Below, one piece after another: positions 1 through 8,186 of a stretch of DNA of 64,000 nt. The DNA lies in the NCBI RefSeq assembly GCF_030388665.1, contig NZ_CP128846.1:5902501-5966500 (forward strand). Reading direction: 5' to 3'. The notes under the pieces were generated by a model. It had not been told where the DNA came from and did not search any database. It saw nothing but the letters and a program-made list of their open reading frames with translations. How positions within the stretch are numbered: position 1 is the first letter of the stretch; every line of letters begins with the position of its first letter. A program made the translations under genes and the position numbers. The DNA is from Streptomyces flavofungini. GTDB taxonomy: Bacteria; Actinomycetota; Actinomycetes; Streptomycetales; Streptomycetaceae.

Positions 1-1
1 G

Positions 2-121
2 CCCATGCTCCTGATTCACCGCGTCTCGCGCGACACCGAGGGACAGCCCCTGGAGCGCGTGCGCACTCTCTACCGGGGCGACCGCTTCTCCTTCACGGCG
101 CGTCTGGCCGGCGAGGGCTGA
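2..121 (+). CDS. GntR/HutC-type regulator, C-terminal end (partial)
   Basis: Only the last 39 codons are inside the window. The visible residues ([25 protein letters not shown]) match the end of the UTRA ligand-binding domain of HutC-type GntR regulators, where a short helix is followed by a strand reading 'G.P.E....YRGDR.'. The stop is at 119-121. The gene precedes and points toward the aminophosphonate operon that begins at 289. UTRA-containing PhnF-type regulators commonly control such operons, so local control is likely but inferred. The DNA-binding domain is outside the window, so the subfamily is not certain. Confidence 0.65.
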   Translation, partial: PMLLIHRVSRDTEGQPLERVRTLYRGDRFSFTARLAGEG

Positions 122-201
122 CCCCTCTCCTGCAAACCGGTCGCCCTCCTCGTCCCGCTTCCCGCGCGCCCGTCGACGCCTCACGATTACGGAATGGTAA
201 C

Positions 202-213
202 GGGTCTGGTCCA
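202..213. promoter_or_regulatory. Candidate GntR/HutC (PhnF-like) operator
   Basis: The 12-mer GGGTCTGGTCCA matches the PhnF/DasR-type palindrome TGGTCTAGACCA at 9 of 12 positions. It lies between the GntR gene end and the first gene of the phosphonate operon, about 75 bases before its start codon. HutC-family regulators bind such sites. Assignment to the upstream GntR protein is inference. Confidence 0.35.
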
Positions 214-288
214 AGCTTGATGGGCCGTTCACCGTCCCGTCGCCGACCGGCCCCCGCCGGGTCACCCGTCGACAGGAGCGTTGCCGTC

Positions 289-1410
289 GTGAGAGTCATC
301 GTCGTAGGAGCCGGCGTGGTGGGAACCATGCACGCCTGGCACGCAGTGGAGCGCGGCCACGAGGTCGTACAGATCGAGCGCGAGAGCGAGGCCCGCGGGG
401 CGTCGCTCCGCAACTTCGGGCAGATATGGGTGAGCGGCCGCGCGGGCGGCGAGGAGCTCGACACCGCCCTGCGCGCCCGCGAGCTGTGGGAGGAGATCGG
501 CGCCCGCGTCCCGGGCCTCGGCTTCCGCGCCATCGGCTCGCTGACCCTCGTACGCAACGAGCGCGAGCGCGCTGTCGCCGAGGCCGCCCTCGCCCGCCCC
601 GACGCGGCCGCCCGCGGCTACGAGCTGCTCGGCGCCGACGAGGCCCGCGCCCTCAACCCGGCCCTGCGCGGCGAGTTCACCGCCGCCCTGTGGTGCGAGC
701 GGGACGCCGCCGTCGAGCCGCGCACCGCCCAGCTGCACCTGCGCGAAGAACTCCTGAAGTCGCCCCGGTACACCTTCCTGCCCGGCCGCGAGGTCCGCGA
801 GGTCGTGGGTGCGGGCGCCGTCCGCGACGACCACGGCGACACGCACCGCGGCGACGTCGTGCTGCTGTGCACCGGCGCCTGGCTCGGCGGACTCGTGCGC
901 GAGCTCGCGCCGGAGCTGCCGGTGCGCCGCGTCCGCCTCCAGATGATGCAGACCGCCCCGCTCGGCGAGCCGCTCACCACGTCCGTCGCCGACGCCGACA
1001 GCTTCCGCTACTACCCGGCGTACCGGTCGCCCGAGCTGGACGCCCTCAACGCCGGGCAGGCCCAGACGCCGACCGCCGCCGCCCACAAGATGCAGCTGCT
1101 CATGGTGCAGCGCGCCGACGGCGGCCTGACCATCGGCGACACCCACGAGTACGAACACCCCTTCGCCTTCGACACCCTCGAAGACCCCTACGACCACCTC
1201 ACCGAGGTCGTCGAGGGCTTCCTGGGGCGCCCGCTGCCGAGGATCGGGCGGCGCTGGGCGGGGGTGTACGCGCAGTGCGTCGACACCGGCCGGGTCGTGC
1301 ACCGCGAACAGGTGCGCGACGGCGTCGTGCTGGTCACCGGGCCCGGCGGGCGCGGCATGACCTGCTCGCCCGCCATCGCCGAGAAGACCGCCGACGAACT
1401 GGGATGGTGA
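289..1410 (+). CDS. FAD-dependent aminophosphonate oxidoreductase (DadA/glycine-oxidase fold)
   Basis: This 373-residue flavoprotein opens with the Rossmann dinucleotide motif GAGVVG at residues 7-12, followed by an acidic residue for the FAD ribose, and ends with a second FAD loop (GPGGRGM). It belongs to the DadA/glycine-oxidase family, in the clade found beside phosphonatase-like HAD enzymes and phosphonate transporters and proposed to deaminate an aminophosphonate to an aldehyde. The GTG start at 289 is chosen because AGGAG lies 10 bases upstream and the FAD motif begins at once; the frame is open further upstream but codes an unlikely arginine-rich extension. The next gene overlaps its end by 7 bases. 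The exact substrate (2-aminoethylphosphonate, an N-methyl or a 1-hydroxy derivative) cannot be read from sequence. Confidence 0.85.
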   Translation: MRVIVVGAGVVGTMHAWHAVERGHEVVQIERESEARGASLRNFGQIWVSGRAGGEELDTALRARELWEEIGARVPGLGFRAIGSLTLVRNERERAVAEAALARPDAAARGYELLGADEARALNPALRGEFTAALWCERDAAVEPRTAQLHLREELLKSPRYTFLPGREVREVVGAGAVRDDHGDTHRGDVVLLCTGAWLGGLVRELAPELPVRRVRLQMMQTAPLGEPLTTSVADADSFRYYPAYRSPELDALNAGQAQTPTAAAHKMQLLMVQRADGGLTIGDTHEYEHPFAFDTLEDPYDHLTEVVEGFLGRPLPRIGRRWAGVYAQCVDTGRVVHREQVRDGVVLVTGPGGRGMTCSPAIAEKTADELGW

Positions 1411-2126
1411 GGAAGTTGACCGACGTCAAGGGACCGGGCGACCGCGTACGACTCGTGGTCCTCGACATGGCAGGCACCACCGTCGCCGACGGGGGCCTCG
1501 TCGAGCAGGCCTTCGCCGCCGCCGCGCGCGAACTCGGCGTCGAGGAGGGCTCCGCCGACCACGCCGCGAAACTGGAGTACGTCCGCGCCACCATGGGCGA
1601 GTCGAAGATCTCCGTCTTCCGGCACCTGTTCGGCGACGAGGCGCTCGCGCGGCGGGCGAACGCGGCCTTCGAGGAGGCGTACGGGCAGTTGGTCGACGGC
1701 GGGCGCGTCGCCCCGGTCCCCGGGGCCCGCGAGGCCGTCGAGGAGCTGAAGGCCGACGGCCTGACCGTCGTCCTGAGCACCGGCTTCGCCCGCGTCACCC
1801 AGGACGCCATCCTGGCCGCCCTCGGCTGGCGCGACCTCGTCGACCTCACCCTGTGCCCCGCCGACGCGGGCGGCCGCGGCCGCCCCCACCCCGACATGGT
1901 GCTCGCCGCGTTCCTGCGCACCGGCGCCGCCGACGACGTCCGCGAGGTCGCCGTCGCCGGGGACACCGCGTACGACATGCGCAGCGGGACGCGGTCCGGG
2001 GCAGGCGTCGTCGCCGGAGTGCTCACCGGCGCCCATGACGCGGCCGCGCTCACCGGTGCCGGGGCCACCCACGTCCTCGGCTCCGTCGCCGAACTGCCCG
2101 CGCTGCTCCGGAGCCTCGGCCGATGA
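1404..2126 (+). CDS. Phosphonatase-like HAD hydrolase (PhnX-related)
   Basis: A 240-residue HAD enzyme. Motif I reads DMAGTTV, the DxAGT variant typical of phosphonoacetaldehyde hydrolases, and the C-terminal region has R-P-H-P where ordinary HAD enzymes have lysine, also a phosphonatase trait. True PhnX has a cap-domain lysine in a context like RKPMG that forms a Schiff base with the aldehyde; the matching segment here is RATMG, so that lysine is missing. This places it in the PhnX-like family whose substrate may differ from phosphonoacetaldehyde. The gene starts at ATG 1404, overlapping the oxidoreductase by 7 bases, and shares ATGA with the next gene, so translation is probably coupled. 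The oxidoreductase product is its likely substrate (inference). Confidence 0.85.
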   Translation: MVRKLTDVKGPGDRVRLVVLDMAGTTVADGGLVEQAFAAAARELGVEEGSADHAAKLEYVRATMGESKISVFRHLFGDEALARRANAAFEEAYGQLVDGGRVAPVPGAREAVEELKADGLTVVLSTGFARVTQDAILAALGWRDLVDLTLCPADAGGRGRPHPDMVLAAFLRTGAADDVREVAVAGDTAYDMRSGTRSGAGVVAGVLTGAHDAAALTGAGATHVLGSVAELPALLRSLGR

Positions 2127-3175
2127 GCAACGGCATACGCTTCGACTCCGTGTCGGTCGCGTACGGCGGCAACGTCGTGCTCGACGGCCTCGATCTCACC
2201 GTCGGGCCCGGTGAGGTCATGGCGCTCCTCGGGCCCTCCGGATCCGGGAAGACCACCGCGCTGCGGGCCGTCGCCGGGTTCGTGCGGCCCGTCTGCGGGC
2301 GGGTGTTCATCGGCGACCGCGACGTCACCGCGCTGCCGCCGCACCGGCGCGGCATCGGCATGGTCGTCCAGCAGTACGCCCTGTTCCCGCACCTGCGGGT
2401 CGAGGACAACGTGGCCTTCGGCCTCAAGGCGCAGAAGGTTTCCCGGGCCGAGATTCCCGGGCGGGTCGCCGACGCCCTCGAACTGACCGGCATGGCCGCG
2501 TACGCCAAGCGGTTTCCGCGCGAGCTGTCCGGCGGACAGCAGCAGCGCGTCGCCATCGCGCGGGCGCTCGCCATCCGGCCGGGGGTGCTGCTGCTCGACG
2601 AGCCGCTGTCCGCGCTCGACGCGCGGCTGCGCTCCGGGATGCTGGCCGAACTCGCCAGACTGCACCGGGAGTTGCCCGACGTATCCATCCTGTACGTCAC
2701 CCATGACCAGGTCGAGGCGCTCACTCTCGCCGATCGGATCGCCGTCATGGACCGGGCCCGGTTGCAGGACTGCGGGACTCCGCAGGAGCTCTACCGTCGG
2801 CCGCGGAACGAGTTCACGGCTTCGTTCGTGGGCAACGCGAATCTCCTGCCGGTTTCCGTGGGGGTGGGGTCGGTCTCCCTGGGCGGGGCCGAGTTGAAGG
2901 TGGACACCGGGGAGGTGGCCGCCGGGGTTTCCGCGACCTTGTGCGTGCGGCCGCATCTGGTCGGGCTCGGGCCGGGGCCCAACTCCCTCGACGGGAAGGT
3001 CACCGAGGTGCAGTGGCGTGGGGCCACGCATCGGGTGTACGTCGATGTGGCGGGGCACTCCGTGAAGGCCGACGTCCGGGAGCTCCGGGAGCCGCCCGCG
3101 CTGGGCGGCGACGTCACGTTGCACTTCGCGCCGGAGGACGCGGTGCTGCTGGCCGCGGGGGTGACCGATGGCTAG
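2123..3175 (+). CDS. Phosphonate ABC transporter ATP-binding protein (PhnT-like)
   Basis: A 350-residue ABC ATPase. Walker A is GPSGSGKTT (about residues 33-41), the signature is LSGGQQQR, Walker B is VLLLDEPLSALD, and the switch histidine follows in YVTHDQ. The C-terminal 110 residues form a TOBE-like regulatory domain, as in Fe3+/spermidine/2-aminoethylphosphonate importers. It overlaps the HAD gene by 4 bases (ATGA) and the first permease by 8. It should energise import of an aminophosphonate through the permease pair that follows. Confidence 0.88.
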   Translation: MSNGIRFDSVSVAYGGNVVLDGLDLTVGPGEVMALLGPSGSGKTTALRAVAGFVRPVCGRVFIGDRDVTALPPHRRGIGMVVQQYALFPHLRVEDNVAFGLKAQKVSRAEIPGRVADALELTGMAAYAKRFPRELSGGQQQRVAIARALAIRPGVLLLDEPLSALDARLRSGMLAELARLHRELPDVSILYVTHDQVEALTLADRIAVMDRARLQDCGTPQELYRRPRNEFTASFVGNANLLPVSVGVGSVSLGGAELKVDTGEVAAGVSATLCVRPHLVGLGPGPNSLDGKVTEVQWRGATHRVYVDVAGHSVKADVRELREPPALGGDVTLHFAPEDAVLLAAGVTDG

Positions 3176-4091
3176 GCCTGCCGTGCGTGTGCTTGAACGT
3201 GACCCGGCACCGAGGGCTGTGCCCAATCATCCCGCCCTGCGGGACGATTGCCCACAGCGGCGGACACGGCAAGTGCCGCGCCTTGTCTGGGCGTTGCCCC
3301 CGGTCGCCCTGCTCGGGCTCGTCTTCCTCTACCCCCTCGCCCTCGTCGTACAGCAGTCCGTGCGGCCCGACACCGGGGGGACCTCGCTGGAGCCGTACGC
3401 CGATGTGTTCGCCTCCGAGTCGTTCCGGGAGGCGCTCGGGACCACGGTGTGGCTGGCCGTGGGGGCCACCGTCGGGTGTCTGGTGCTGGGGTTCGCGCTC
3501 GCGTCGGTGATCGCGTTCGTGCCGTTCCCCGGTGGGAAGGCCGTCGCGAAGTTCATCGACGTGTTCCTGTCGTTCCCGTCGTTCCTGATCACGCTCGCGC
3601 TGCTGTTCATCTACGGCACCAAGGGCATGGCCAACGGGTTGTGGACGGACGCGACGGGGGCCGCGGGGGACGGGCCCTTCCAGTTCCTGACCACGCCGTG
3701 GGGCGTGCTCCTCGCCGAGATCACCTACTTCACGCCGTTCGTGATGCGGCCGCTGCTCGCCGCGTTCTCGGCGATCGACACGGCCCAGCTGGAGGTGGCC
3801 TCCTCGCTGGGGGCGCGGCCGCTCAGGGTCGTGCGGCAGGTCATCCTGCCCGAGGCGCTGCCCGCGCTCGCCGCCGGCGGGAGCCTCGTCCTGGTGATGT
3901 GTCTGAACGAGTTCGGCATCGTGCTGTTCACCGGGGCCAAGGACGTCACGACGCTGCCGATGCTCGTGTACAGCAAGGCGATGCTGGAGTCCGACTACCC
4001 GGCGGCCTGCGTCGTCGCCGTCGTCAACATCGCGATCTCCGTGGGCCTCTACGGCCTGTACCGGGTGGTGAGCCGTCGTGCTGGTGCATAG
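3168..4091 (+). CDS. Phosphonate ABC transporter permease 1 (PhnU/V-type)
   Basis: A 307-residue inner-membrane permease with about six transmembrane segments, the first near residues 40-60. The EAA coupling loop is visible as EVASSLGARPLRVVRQVILP. The start codon overlaps the ATPase gene by 8 bases. The N-terminal cytoplasmic tail is unusually long (about 38 residues): residues 17-31 are encoded by an inverted repeat (3216-3258) of the kind usually seen between Streptomyces genes. The gene remains in frame, so the product is probably functional. It pairs with the permease that overlaps its 3' end by 14 bases. Confidence 0.86.
   Translation: MARPAVRVLERDPAPRAVPNHPALRDDCPQRRTRQVPRLVWALPPVALLGLVFLYPLALVVQQSVRPDTGGTSLEPYADVFASESFREALGTTVWLAVGATVGCLVLGFALASVIAFVPFPGGKAVAKFIDVFLSFPSFLITLALLFIYGTKGMANGLWTDATGAAGDGPFQFLTTPWGVLLAEITYFTPFVMRPLLAAFSAIDTAQLEVASSLGARPLRVVRQVILPEALPALAAGGSLVLVMCLNEFGIVLFTGAKDVTTLPMLVYSKAMLESDYPAACVVAVVNIAISVGLYGLYRVVSRRAGA
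3216..3258. repeat. Inverted repeat inside permease coding sequence
   Basis: Two 20-base arms (3216-3235 and 3239-3258) separated by CCT pair at 17 of 20 positions. The left arm begins GCTGTGCCCAATC and the right arm ends GATTGCCCACAGC. From memory, this resembles a dispersed streptomycete intergenic hairpin repeat. Here it lies entirely inside the permease reading frame and keeps that frame open. Confidence 0.75.
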
Positions 4092-4905
4092 CCGCAAGGG
4101 CGAGTGGGCGGCCTGGGTCCTCTTCTTCGTGCTGTTCCTGCCGTTGTTCGCGCTGCCGCTCCTCGTGATCGTCGCGGCGTCGTTCGCCGGGCACTGGTCG
4201 GGGGCGTTCCCGTCCGGCCTCACCGGCGAACACTACGCGGCCGCCACCCGCGGCGAATCCCTCCAGGCCCTCACCACCAGCCTGCTCACCGCCCTCGGCG
4301 CCAGCGTCGTCGCGCTCGCCGCGGGCACCTGGGCCGCGCTCGCCGCCGCCGCGCTGAAGGGGCGCGGGGAGGGCACGACCCGGTTGGCCCGGCTGTGCGG
4401 GCGGACCCTCGACACCCTGTTCATGCTGCCCGTCGCCGTGCCCTCGGTGGTCGTGGGCCTCGCGGTCCTCGTCGCCTTCAGCAAGCCGCCGATGATCCTC
4501 AACGGCACGTCCACGATCGTCGTCCTCGCGCACGCCGTTCTTGTCACGGCGTTCGCCCACCAGTCGGTCGCGGCCGCCCTCGTGCGTCTCGACCCGGCGT
4601 ACGAGCAGGCCGCGGCGTCCCTGGGCGCCCGGCCCGCGTACGTCCTGTGGCGGGTGAAGCTGCCCCTGCTGCTGCCGTCCCTGACCGCCGCCGCCGGGCT
4701 CTGCTTCGCCCTGTCCATGGGCGAGCTGAGCGCCACGATGATGCTCTACCCGCCGGACTGGACCCCGCTGCCCGTGCGGATCTACGCCGCCACCGACCGC
4801 GGCGCCACCTTCACCGGCGCCGCCCTGGCCGTGGTCCTCATGACGGCGACGCTGCTCGTCCTGTTCGCCGTGTCGAGGATCCGCACCAAGGCCTCCTACC
4901 GCTGA
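4078..4905 (+). CDS. Phosphonate ABC transporter permease 2
   Basis: A 275-residue permease with about six hydrophobic segments and an EAA-type loop (EQAAASLGARPAYVLWRVKLP). It starts at GTG 4078, 14 bases inside the previous permease, so the two are probably translationally coupled and form the heterodimeric channel. The C-terminal half (ELSATMMLYPPDWTPLPV) matches the conserved segment of iron/phosphonate-type permeases. It is followed by a 58-base gap containing a ribosome site for the binding protein. Confidence 0.86.
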   Translation: MLVHSRKGEWAAWVLFFVLFLPLFALPLLVIVAASFAGHWSGAFPSGLTGEHYAAATRGESLQALTTSLLTALGASVVALAAGTWAALAAAALKGRGEGTTRLARLCGRTLDTLFMLPVAVPSVVVGLAVLVAFSKPPMILNGTSTIVVLAHAVLVTAFAHQSVAAALVRLDPAYEQAAASLGARPAYVLWRVKLPLLLPSLTAAAGLCFALSMGELSATMMLYPPDWTPLPVRIYAATDRGATFTGAALAVVLMTATLLVLFAVSRIRTKASYR

Positions 4906-4963
4906 CCTCCCCGCCCCCCCCGCTTCCGTGTCCCGTAGCGACCCGTCAGGAGTACGACACGTC

Positions 4964-6046
4964 ATGTCCCAGAACCCTCGCGTCCCCGTCCCCGTCCGCG
5001 CGCTCGCCGCCCTCTCCGGCTGCCTCGTCCTCGCCGGCACCCTCACCGCCTGCGGCGGGAACTCCGCCGCGTCCGACGCCAAGGTCGTCACCGTCTACAG
5101 CGCCGACGGCCTCAAGGGCGAGAACGGCGACGGCTGGTACGACAAGGTCTTCAAGGACTTCGAGAAGAAGACCGGCATCAAGGTCAAGTACGTCGAGGGC
5201 GGCTCCGGCGAGATGGTGCAGCGCGCCGTCCGCGAGAAGTCCAACACCCAGGCCGACGTCATCGTCACGCTCCCGCCGTTCATCCAGCAGGCGGACGAGA
5301 AGGGCCTGCTCCAGACGTACGAGCCGAAGGGGTCCGAGCACGTCGACGGCGCGAACAAGTCGCCCGACGGCAAGTGGACCTCCGTCGTGAACAACTACTT
5401 CGGGTTCATCCACAACAAGAAGGAACTGGGCGGTGCCAAGGCGCCCAGGACCTGGGACGAGCTGACGGACTCCGCGTACAAGAACAAGCTCCAGTACTCC
5501 ACGCCCGGCGTCGCGGGCGACGGGACCGCCGTCCTCATCAAGGCGATGCACGACTTCGGCGGCAAGGAGCCCGCCATGAAGTACCTGGAGAAGCTCCAGT
5601 CCAACAACGTCGGCCCGTCCGCCTCCACCGGCAAGCTCGCCCCCAAGGTCGACAAGGGCGAACTGCTCGTCGCCAACGGCGATGTGCAGATGAACTACGC
5701 GCAGTCCAAGGACATGCCGAACCTCGGCATCTGGTTCCCGGCGAAGAAGGGCAAGAAGCCCACGACCTTCGCGCTGCCCTACGCCGCCGGGCTCGTGAAC
5801 AAGGCGCCGCACAGCGCCAACGCCAAGAAGTTCCTCGACCACCTGCTCGGCCGCACGGCGCAGGCGCAGGTCAGCGAGATCGGCGGCGGCTTCGCCGCGC
5901 GCAAGGACATCAAGGCCACCGACGCCAACGCCATCGCCCTCGACAAGCTCATGGACGGCGTCGAGGTCTTCGAGCCGGACTGGGACGACATCTCCGAGAA
6001 CCTCAAGTCGTACGTGGAGGACTGGAAGTCGGCCACCGGCAGCTGA
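4964..6046 (+). CDS. 2-Aminoethylphosphonate-type ABC binding lipoprotein
   Basis: A 360-residue extracytoplasmic binding protein of the iron/2-aminoethylphosphonate family. A lipoprotein signal ends at the lipobox LTAC (cysteine near residue 31), after which it should be anchored to the outer face of the membrane. The mature part starts KVVTVYSADG and contains the family segment ADVIVTLPPFIQQADEKG. The start at ATG 4964 is preferred over an upstream in-frame GTG because AGGAG lies at 4948-4952. It is the last gene of the operon and defines its import substrate as an aminophosphonate at family level; the exact ligand is not visible. Confidence 0.87.
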   Translation: MSQNPRVPVPVRALAALSGCLVLAGTLTACGGNSAASDAKVVTVYSADGLKGENGDGWYDKVFKDFEKKTGIKVKYVEGGSGEMVQRAVREKSNTQADVIVTLPPFIQQADEKGLLQTYEPKGSEHVDGANKSPDGKWTSVVNNYFGFIHNKKELGGAKAPRTWDELTDSAYKNKLQYSTPGVAGDGTAVLIKAMHDFGGKEPAMKYLEKLQSNNVGPSASTGKLAPKVDKGELLVANGDVQMNYAQSKDMPNLGIWFPAKKGKKPTTFALPYAAGLVNKAPHSANAKKFLDHLLGRTAQAQVSEIGGGFAARKDIKATDANAIALDKLMDGVEVFEPDWDDISENLKSYVEDWKSATGS

Positions 6047-6160
6047 GCGCCCGCGCTGTCGCTTCTCGACGGCAACGAGTCCGGACCAACGCCCCTGCAC
6101 GGCCGGGGGCGCTGGCATGCCCACCCCCGCCCGCACGCCACCCACTTCCCCGGAGGAACC

Positions 6161-6495
6161 GTGTCCCACGGTCCGTCCCGCCGCTCGCCCCTCGTCTCCG
6201 CCGGGCTCCGGCTGGTCCGCGTTCCTCACCGGCACCACCGCGCGAGCCGCCGCCACTCTCACGTATACGACGCTCCACCGCCACGAGGCGCCGCAGCAGG
6301 GGCAGGTGCTCGTCGTCCTACGACGGCGGGCCGCCGGTCGTCGTGAAGACGTACGCCGCCGACACCCCCTCCGTCGTCGAGTCGCTCCGGCTCCAGGTAC
6401 CGGCGGGCGCGCGGAGCGCGCAGGTCCGCTTCCGCTGCACCGGAGGCAACAACTGGTTCTGGGTGATCGACGGGGTGAAGATCAGCGCATCGTGA
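6161..6495 (+). pseudogene. Remnant of a secreted protein gene
   Basis: A GTG at 6161 with GGAGG just upstream begins a typical secretory N-terminus (SHGPSRRSPLVSAGLRLV) that soon runs into nonsense. In another frame, about 6330-6495, a clear protein C-terminus appears: VVESLRLQVPAGARSAQVRF followed by NNWFWVIDGV. The N.WFW.ID.V ending is typical of the jelly-roll domain at the end of secreted metallophosphoesterases and cleaved-adhesin proteins. The middle is missing and the two ends are in different frames, so this is an internally deleted gene. It lies directly after the phosphonate operon; a former phosphatase role would fit but is not proven. Confidence 0.6.
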
Positions 6496-6574
6496 TTAGG
6501 CTGGGGGCGTCGGCACACTGTCGTCCCGGCGCCCCCAGCAGCATCAGTTCGCGCAGACCGCAGGAGTGCACCCC

Positions 6575-7354
6575 ATGGCAGAGCGCAAGCCCATCGAATC
6601 GTGGCTCACCGACATGGACGGCGTGCTCATCCACGAAGGCGTCCCGATCCCCGGCGCCGACGCGTTCATCAAGAAGCTGCGCGACTCGGGCAAGCCGTTC
6701 CTGGTCCTCACCAACAACTCCATCTACACCGCCCGCGACCTCCAGGCCCGCCTCAACCGCATGGGCCTCGACGTCCCCGTGGGCAACATCTGGACCTCCG
6801 CGCTCGCCACCGCCAAGTTCCTCGACGACCAGCGGCCCGGCGGCACCGCGTACGTCATCGGCGAGGCCGGACTCACCACCGCCCTGCACGACATCGGGTA
6901 CGTCCTCACCGACCACGCCCCCGACTACGTCGTCCTCGGCGAGACCCGCACCTACAGCTTCGAGGCCATGACCAAGGCCGTCCGGCTCATCAACGGCGGC
7001 GCCCGCTTCATCTGCACCAACCCGGACGAGACCGGTCCCTCCACGGAGGGGCCGCTGCCCGCCACCGGTGCCGTCGCCGCCCTCATCACCAAGGCGACCG
7101 GCAAGCAGCCGTACTTCGCGGGCAAGCCGAATCCGCTGATGATGCGGACGGGCCTGAACGCGATCGGGGCGCATTCGGAGACGAGCGCGATGATCGGGGA
7201 CCGCATGGACACGGATGTCCTCGCCGGACTGGAAGCCGGAATGGAGACCTTCCTGGTCCTCACCGGGCTCACGACCCGCGCCGACATCGACCGGCACCCG
7301 TTCCGCCCGTCGAACGTGGTCGACTCCATCGCCGACCTCGTCGACCGCGTCTGA
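6575..7354 (+). CDS. HAD-IIA (NagD-like) sugar-phosphatase
   Basis: A 259-residue cytosolic phosphatase of HAD subfamily IIA. Motif I is DMDGV (residues 13-17), motif II is LVLTNNS, and the C-terminal motif is IGDRMDTDVLAG, the hallmarks of NagD-type enzymes that dephosphorylate small sugar or nucleotide phosphates. ATG 6575 follows AGGAG with 8-base spacing; an upstream in-frame GTG at 6566 overlaps that site and is rejected. The gene stands alone, flanked by a pseudogene and a large terminator-like repeat. The substrate is not known. Confidence 0.88.
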   Translation: MAERKPIESWLTDMDGVLIHEGVPIPGADAFIKKLRDSGKPFLVLTNNSIYTARDLQARLNRMGLDVPVGNIWTSALATAKFLDDQRPGGTAYVIGEAGLTTALHDIGYVLTDHAPDYVVLGETRTYSFEAMTKAVRLINGGARFICTNPDETGPSTEGPLPATGAVAALITKATGKQPYFAGKPNPLMMRTGLNAIGAHSETSAMIGDRMDTDVLAGLEAGMETFLVLTGLTTRADIDRHPFRPSNVVDSIADLVDRV

Positions 7355-7398
7355 CCGAGCCCCGTCAGGGGGGCTCCTTTCGGCGCGGACCGGGCAAA

Positions 7399-7534
7399 GC
7401 GCCCCGTCAGGGGCGCGGGGAACTGCGCGACCAGCCACGTCAGAGCCGCAGACGCGGCTGCCGAGCACTGAGCAGACGCGTCTGCGGCTTCTCCCGCGCT
7501 GAGCGCGCAGTTCCCCGCGCCCCTGACGGGGCGC
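7399..7534. repeat. 136-bp dyad repeat, likely bidirectional terminator (copy 1)
   Basis: Two perfect 30-base arms (7399-7428 and 7505-7534) enclose a second inverted repeat with 13-base arms (AGCCGCAGACGCG and its complement). The outer arm core GGGCGCGGGGAACTGCGCG recurs at 12581-12712. The element fills the gap between the NagD-like phosphatase and the next gene and can fold into a very stable two-tier hairpin, so it probably ends transcription. Confidence 0.75.
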
Positions 7535-7630
7535 ACCACCTCGCCCCCGCGCCGCCCCCTGCCCGGACGGGCGTGTCGGGGATGCGCGGGCCCCCGGAGG
7601 GCGGGAACCTGCTGGTACAGGAGGTTCACG

Positions 7631-8182
7631 ATGGGTATATGTTCGCTCGCCGTGCGTGGCGTCGGCGCCGCCGTCCTCATCGCCGTAGGGGCGCCCCCGC
7701 CAGCGACCGCCCATGACCAGGACGAGGTGAAAGCCCAGGTCACCCCGGCGATCGCCGCCCTGGGCGCCCGGGTGGACGTGCGGGTGAAGGGGTGCGACGG
7801 CACCACGGGCGCGGCGGGCTCCGGGGCGTTCACCCGGGACGCCCAGCTGACCGGCCGGGACGGCAAGGGGAACACACTGTCCGGGACGACCCGCATCCGC
7901 CAGGGCGTCTCCGGTACGTACGAGATCACCGTCACCTGTGACGGACACCCGCACCAGGGCGTCGGCACGGTCCAGGTCAAGGGCGCGGGGGCGGGTACGG
8001 GGCAGGCCCCGACCGCCCCGGTCCGCGCCGGCGGCGGCGGCGCCGCCCCCCTGACCTCGGCCGCCGCCGAGGCCGACGAGGCGGGACCCGGCACCCGGCA
8101 CGCGGTCGTCGGCCTGGTCCTCGCGGGTGTGGCGGCGATCGCCGTGGCGCTGCGCAGCGTCCGTCGCCGCCGCCCGGAGTGA
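7631..8182 (+). CDS. Secreted, membrane-anchored protein of unknown function
   Basis: A 183-residue protein not matched to a named domain. It starts at ATG 7631 with AGGAGG six bases upstream. An N-terminal signal (about residues 1-26) leads into a beta-rich extracellular part (about 27-125), then a Gly/Ala/Pro linker, a C-terminal hydrophobic segment (about 153-173) and a basic tail RSVRRRRPE, so it is probably displayed on the cell surface. No classical LPxTG sorting motif is present. Only 4 bases separate it from the sortase gene, so the pair is one operon and the protein may be a partner or substrate (inference). Confidence 0.75.
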   Translation: MGICSLAVRGVGAAVLIAVGAPPPATAHDQDEVKAQVTPAIAALGARVDVRVKGCDGTTGAAGSGAFTRDAQLTGRDGKGNTLSGTTRIRQGVSGTYEITVTCDGHPHQGVGTVQVKGAGAGTGQAPTAPVRAGGGGAAPLTSAAAEADEAGPGTRHAVVGLVLAGVAAIAVALRSVRRRRPE

Positions 8183-8186
8183 CGCC

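Noticed and set aside
5374..6495. A 373-codon open frame spanning the binding-protein gene and the pseudogene
   Set aside because: Most of it is a shifted-frame shadow of the binding lipoprotein gene; only its last 50 codons are real protein remnant, which is annotated as a pseudogene.
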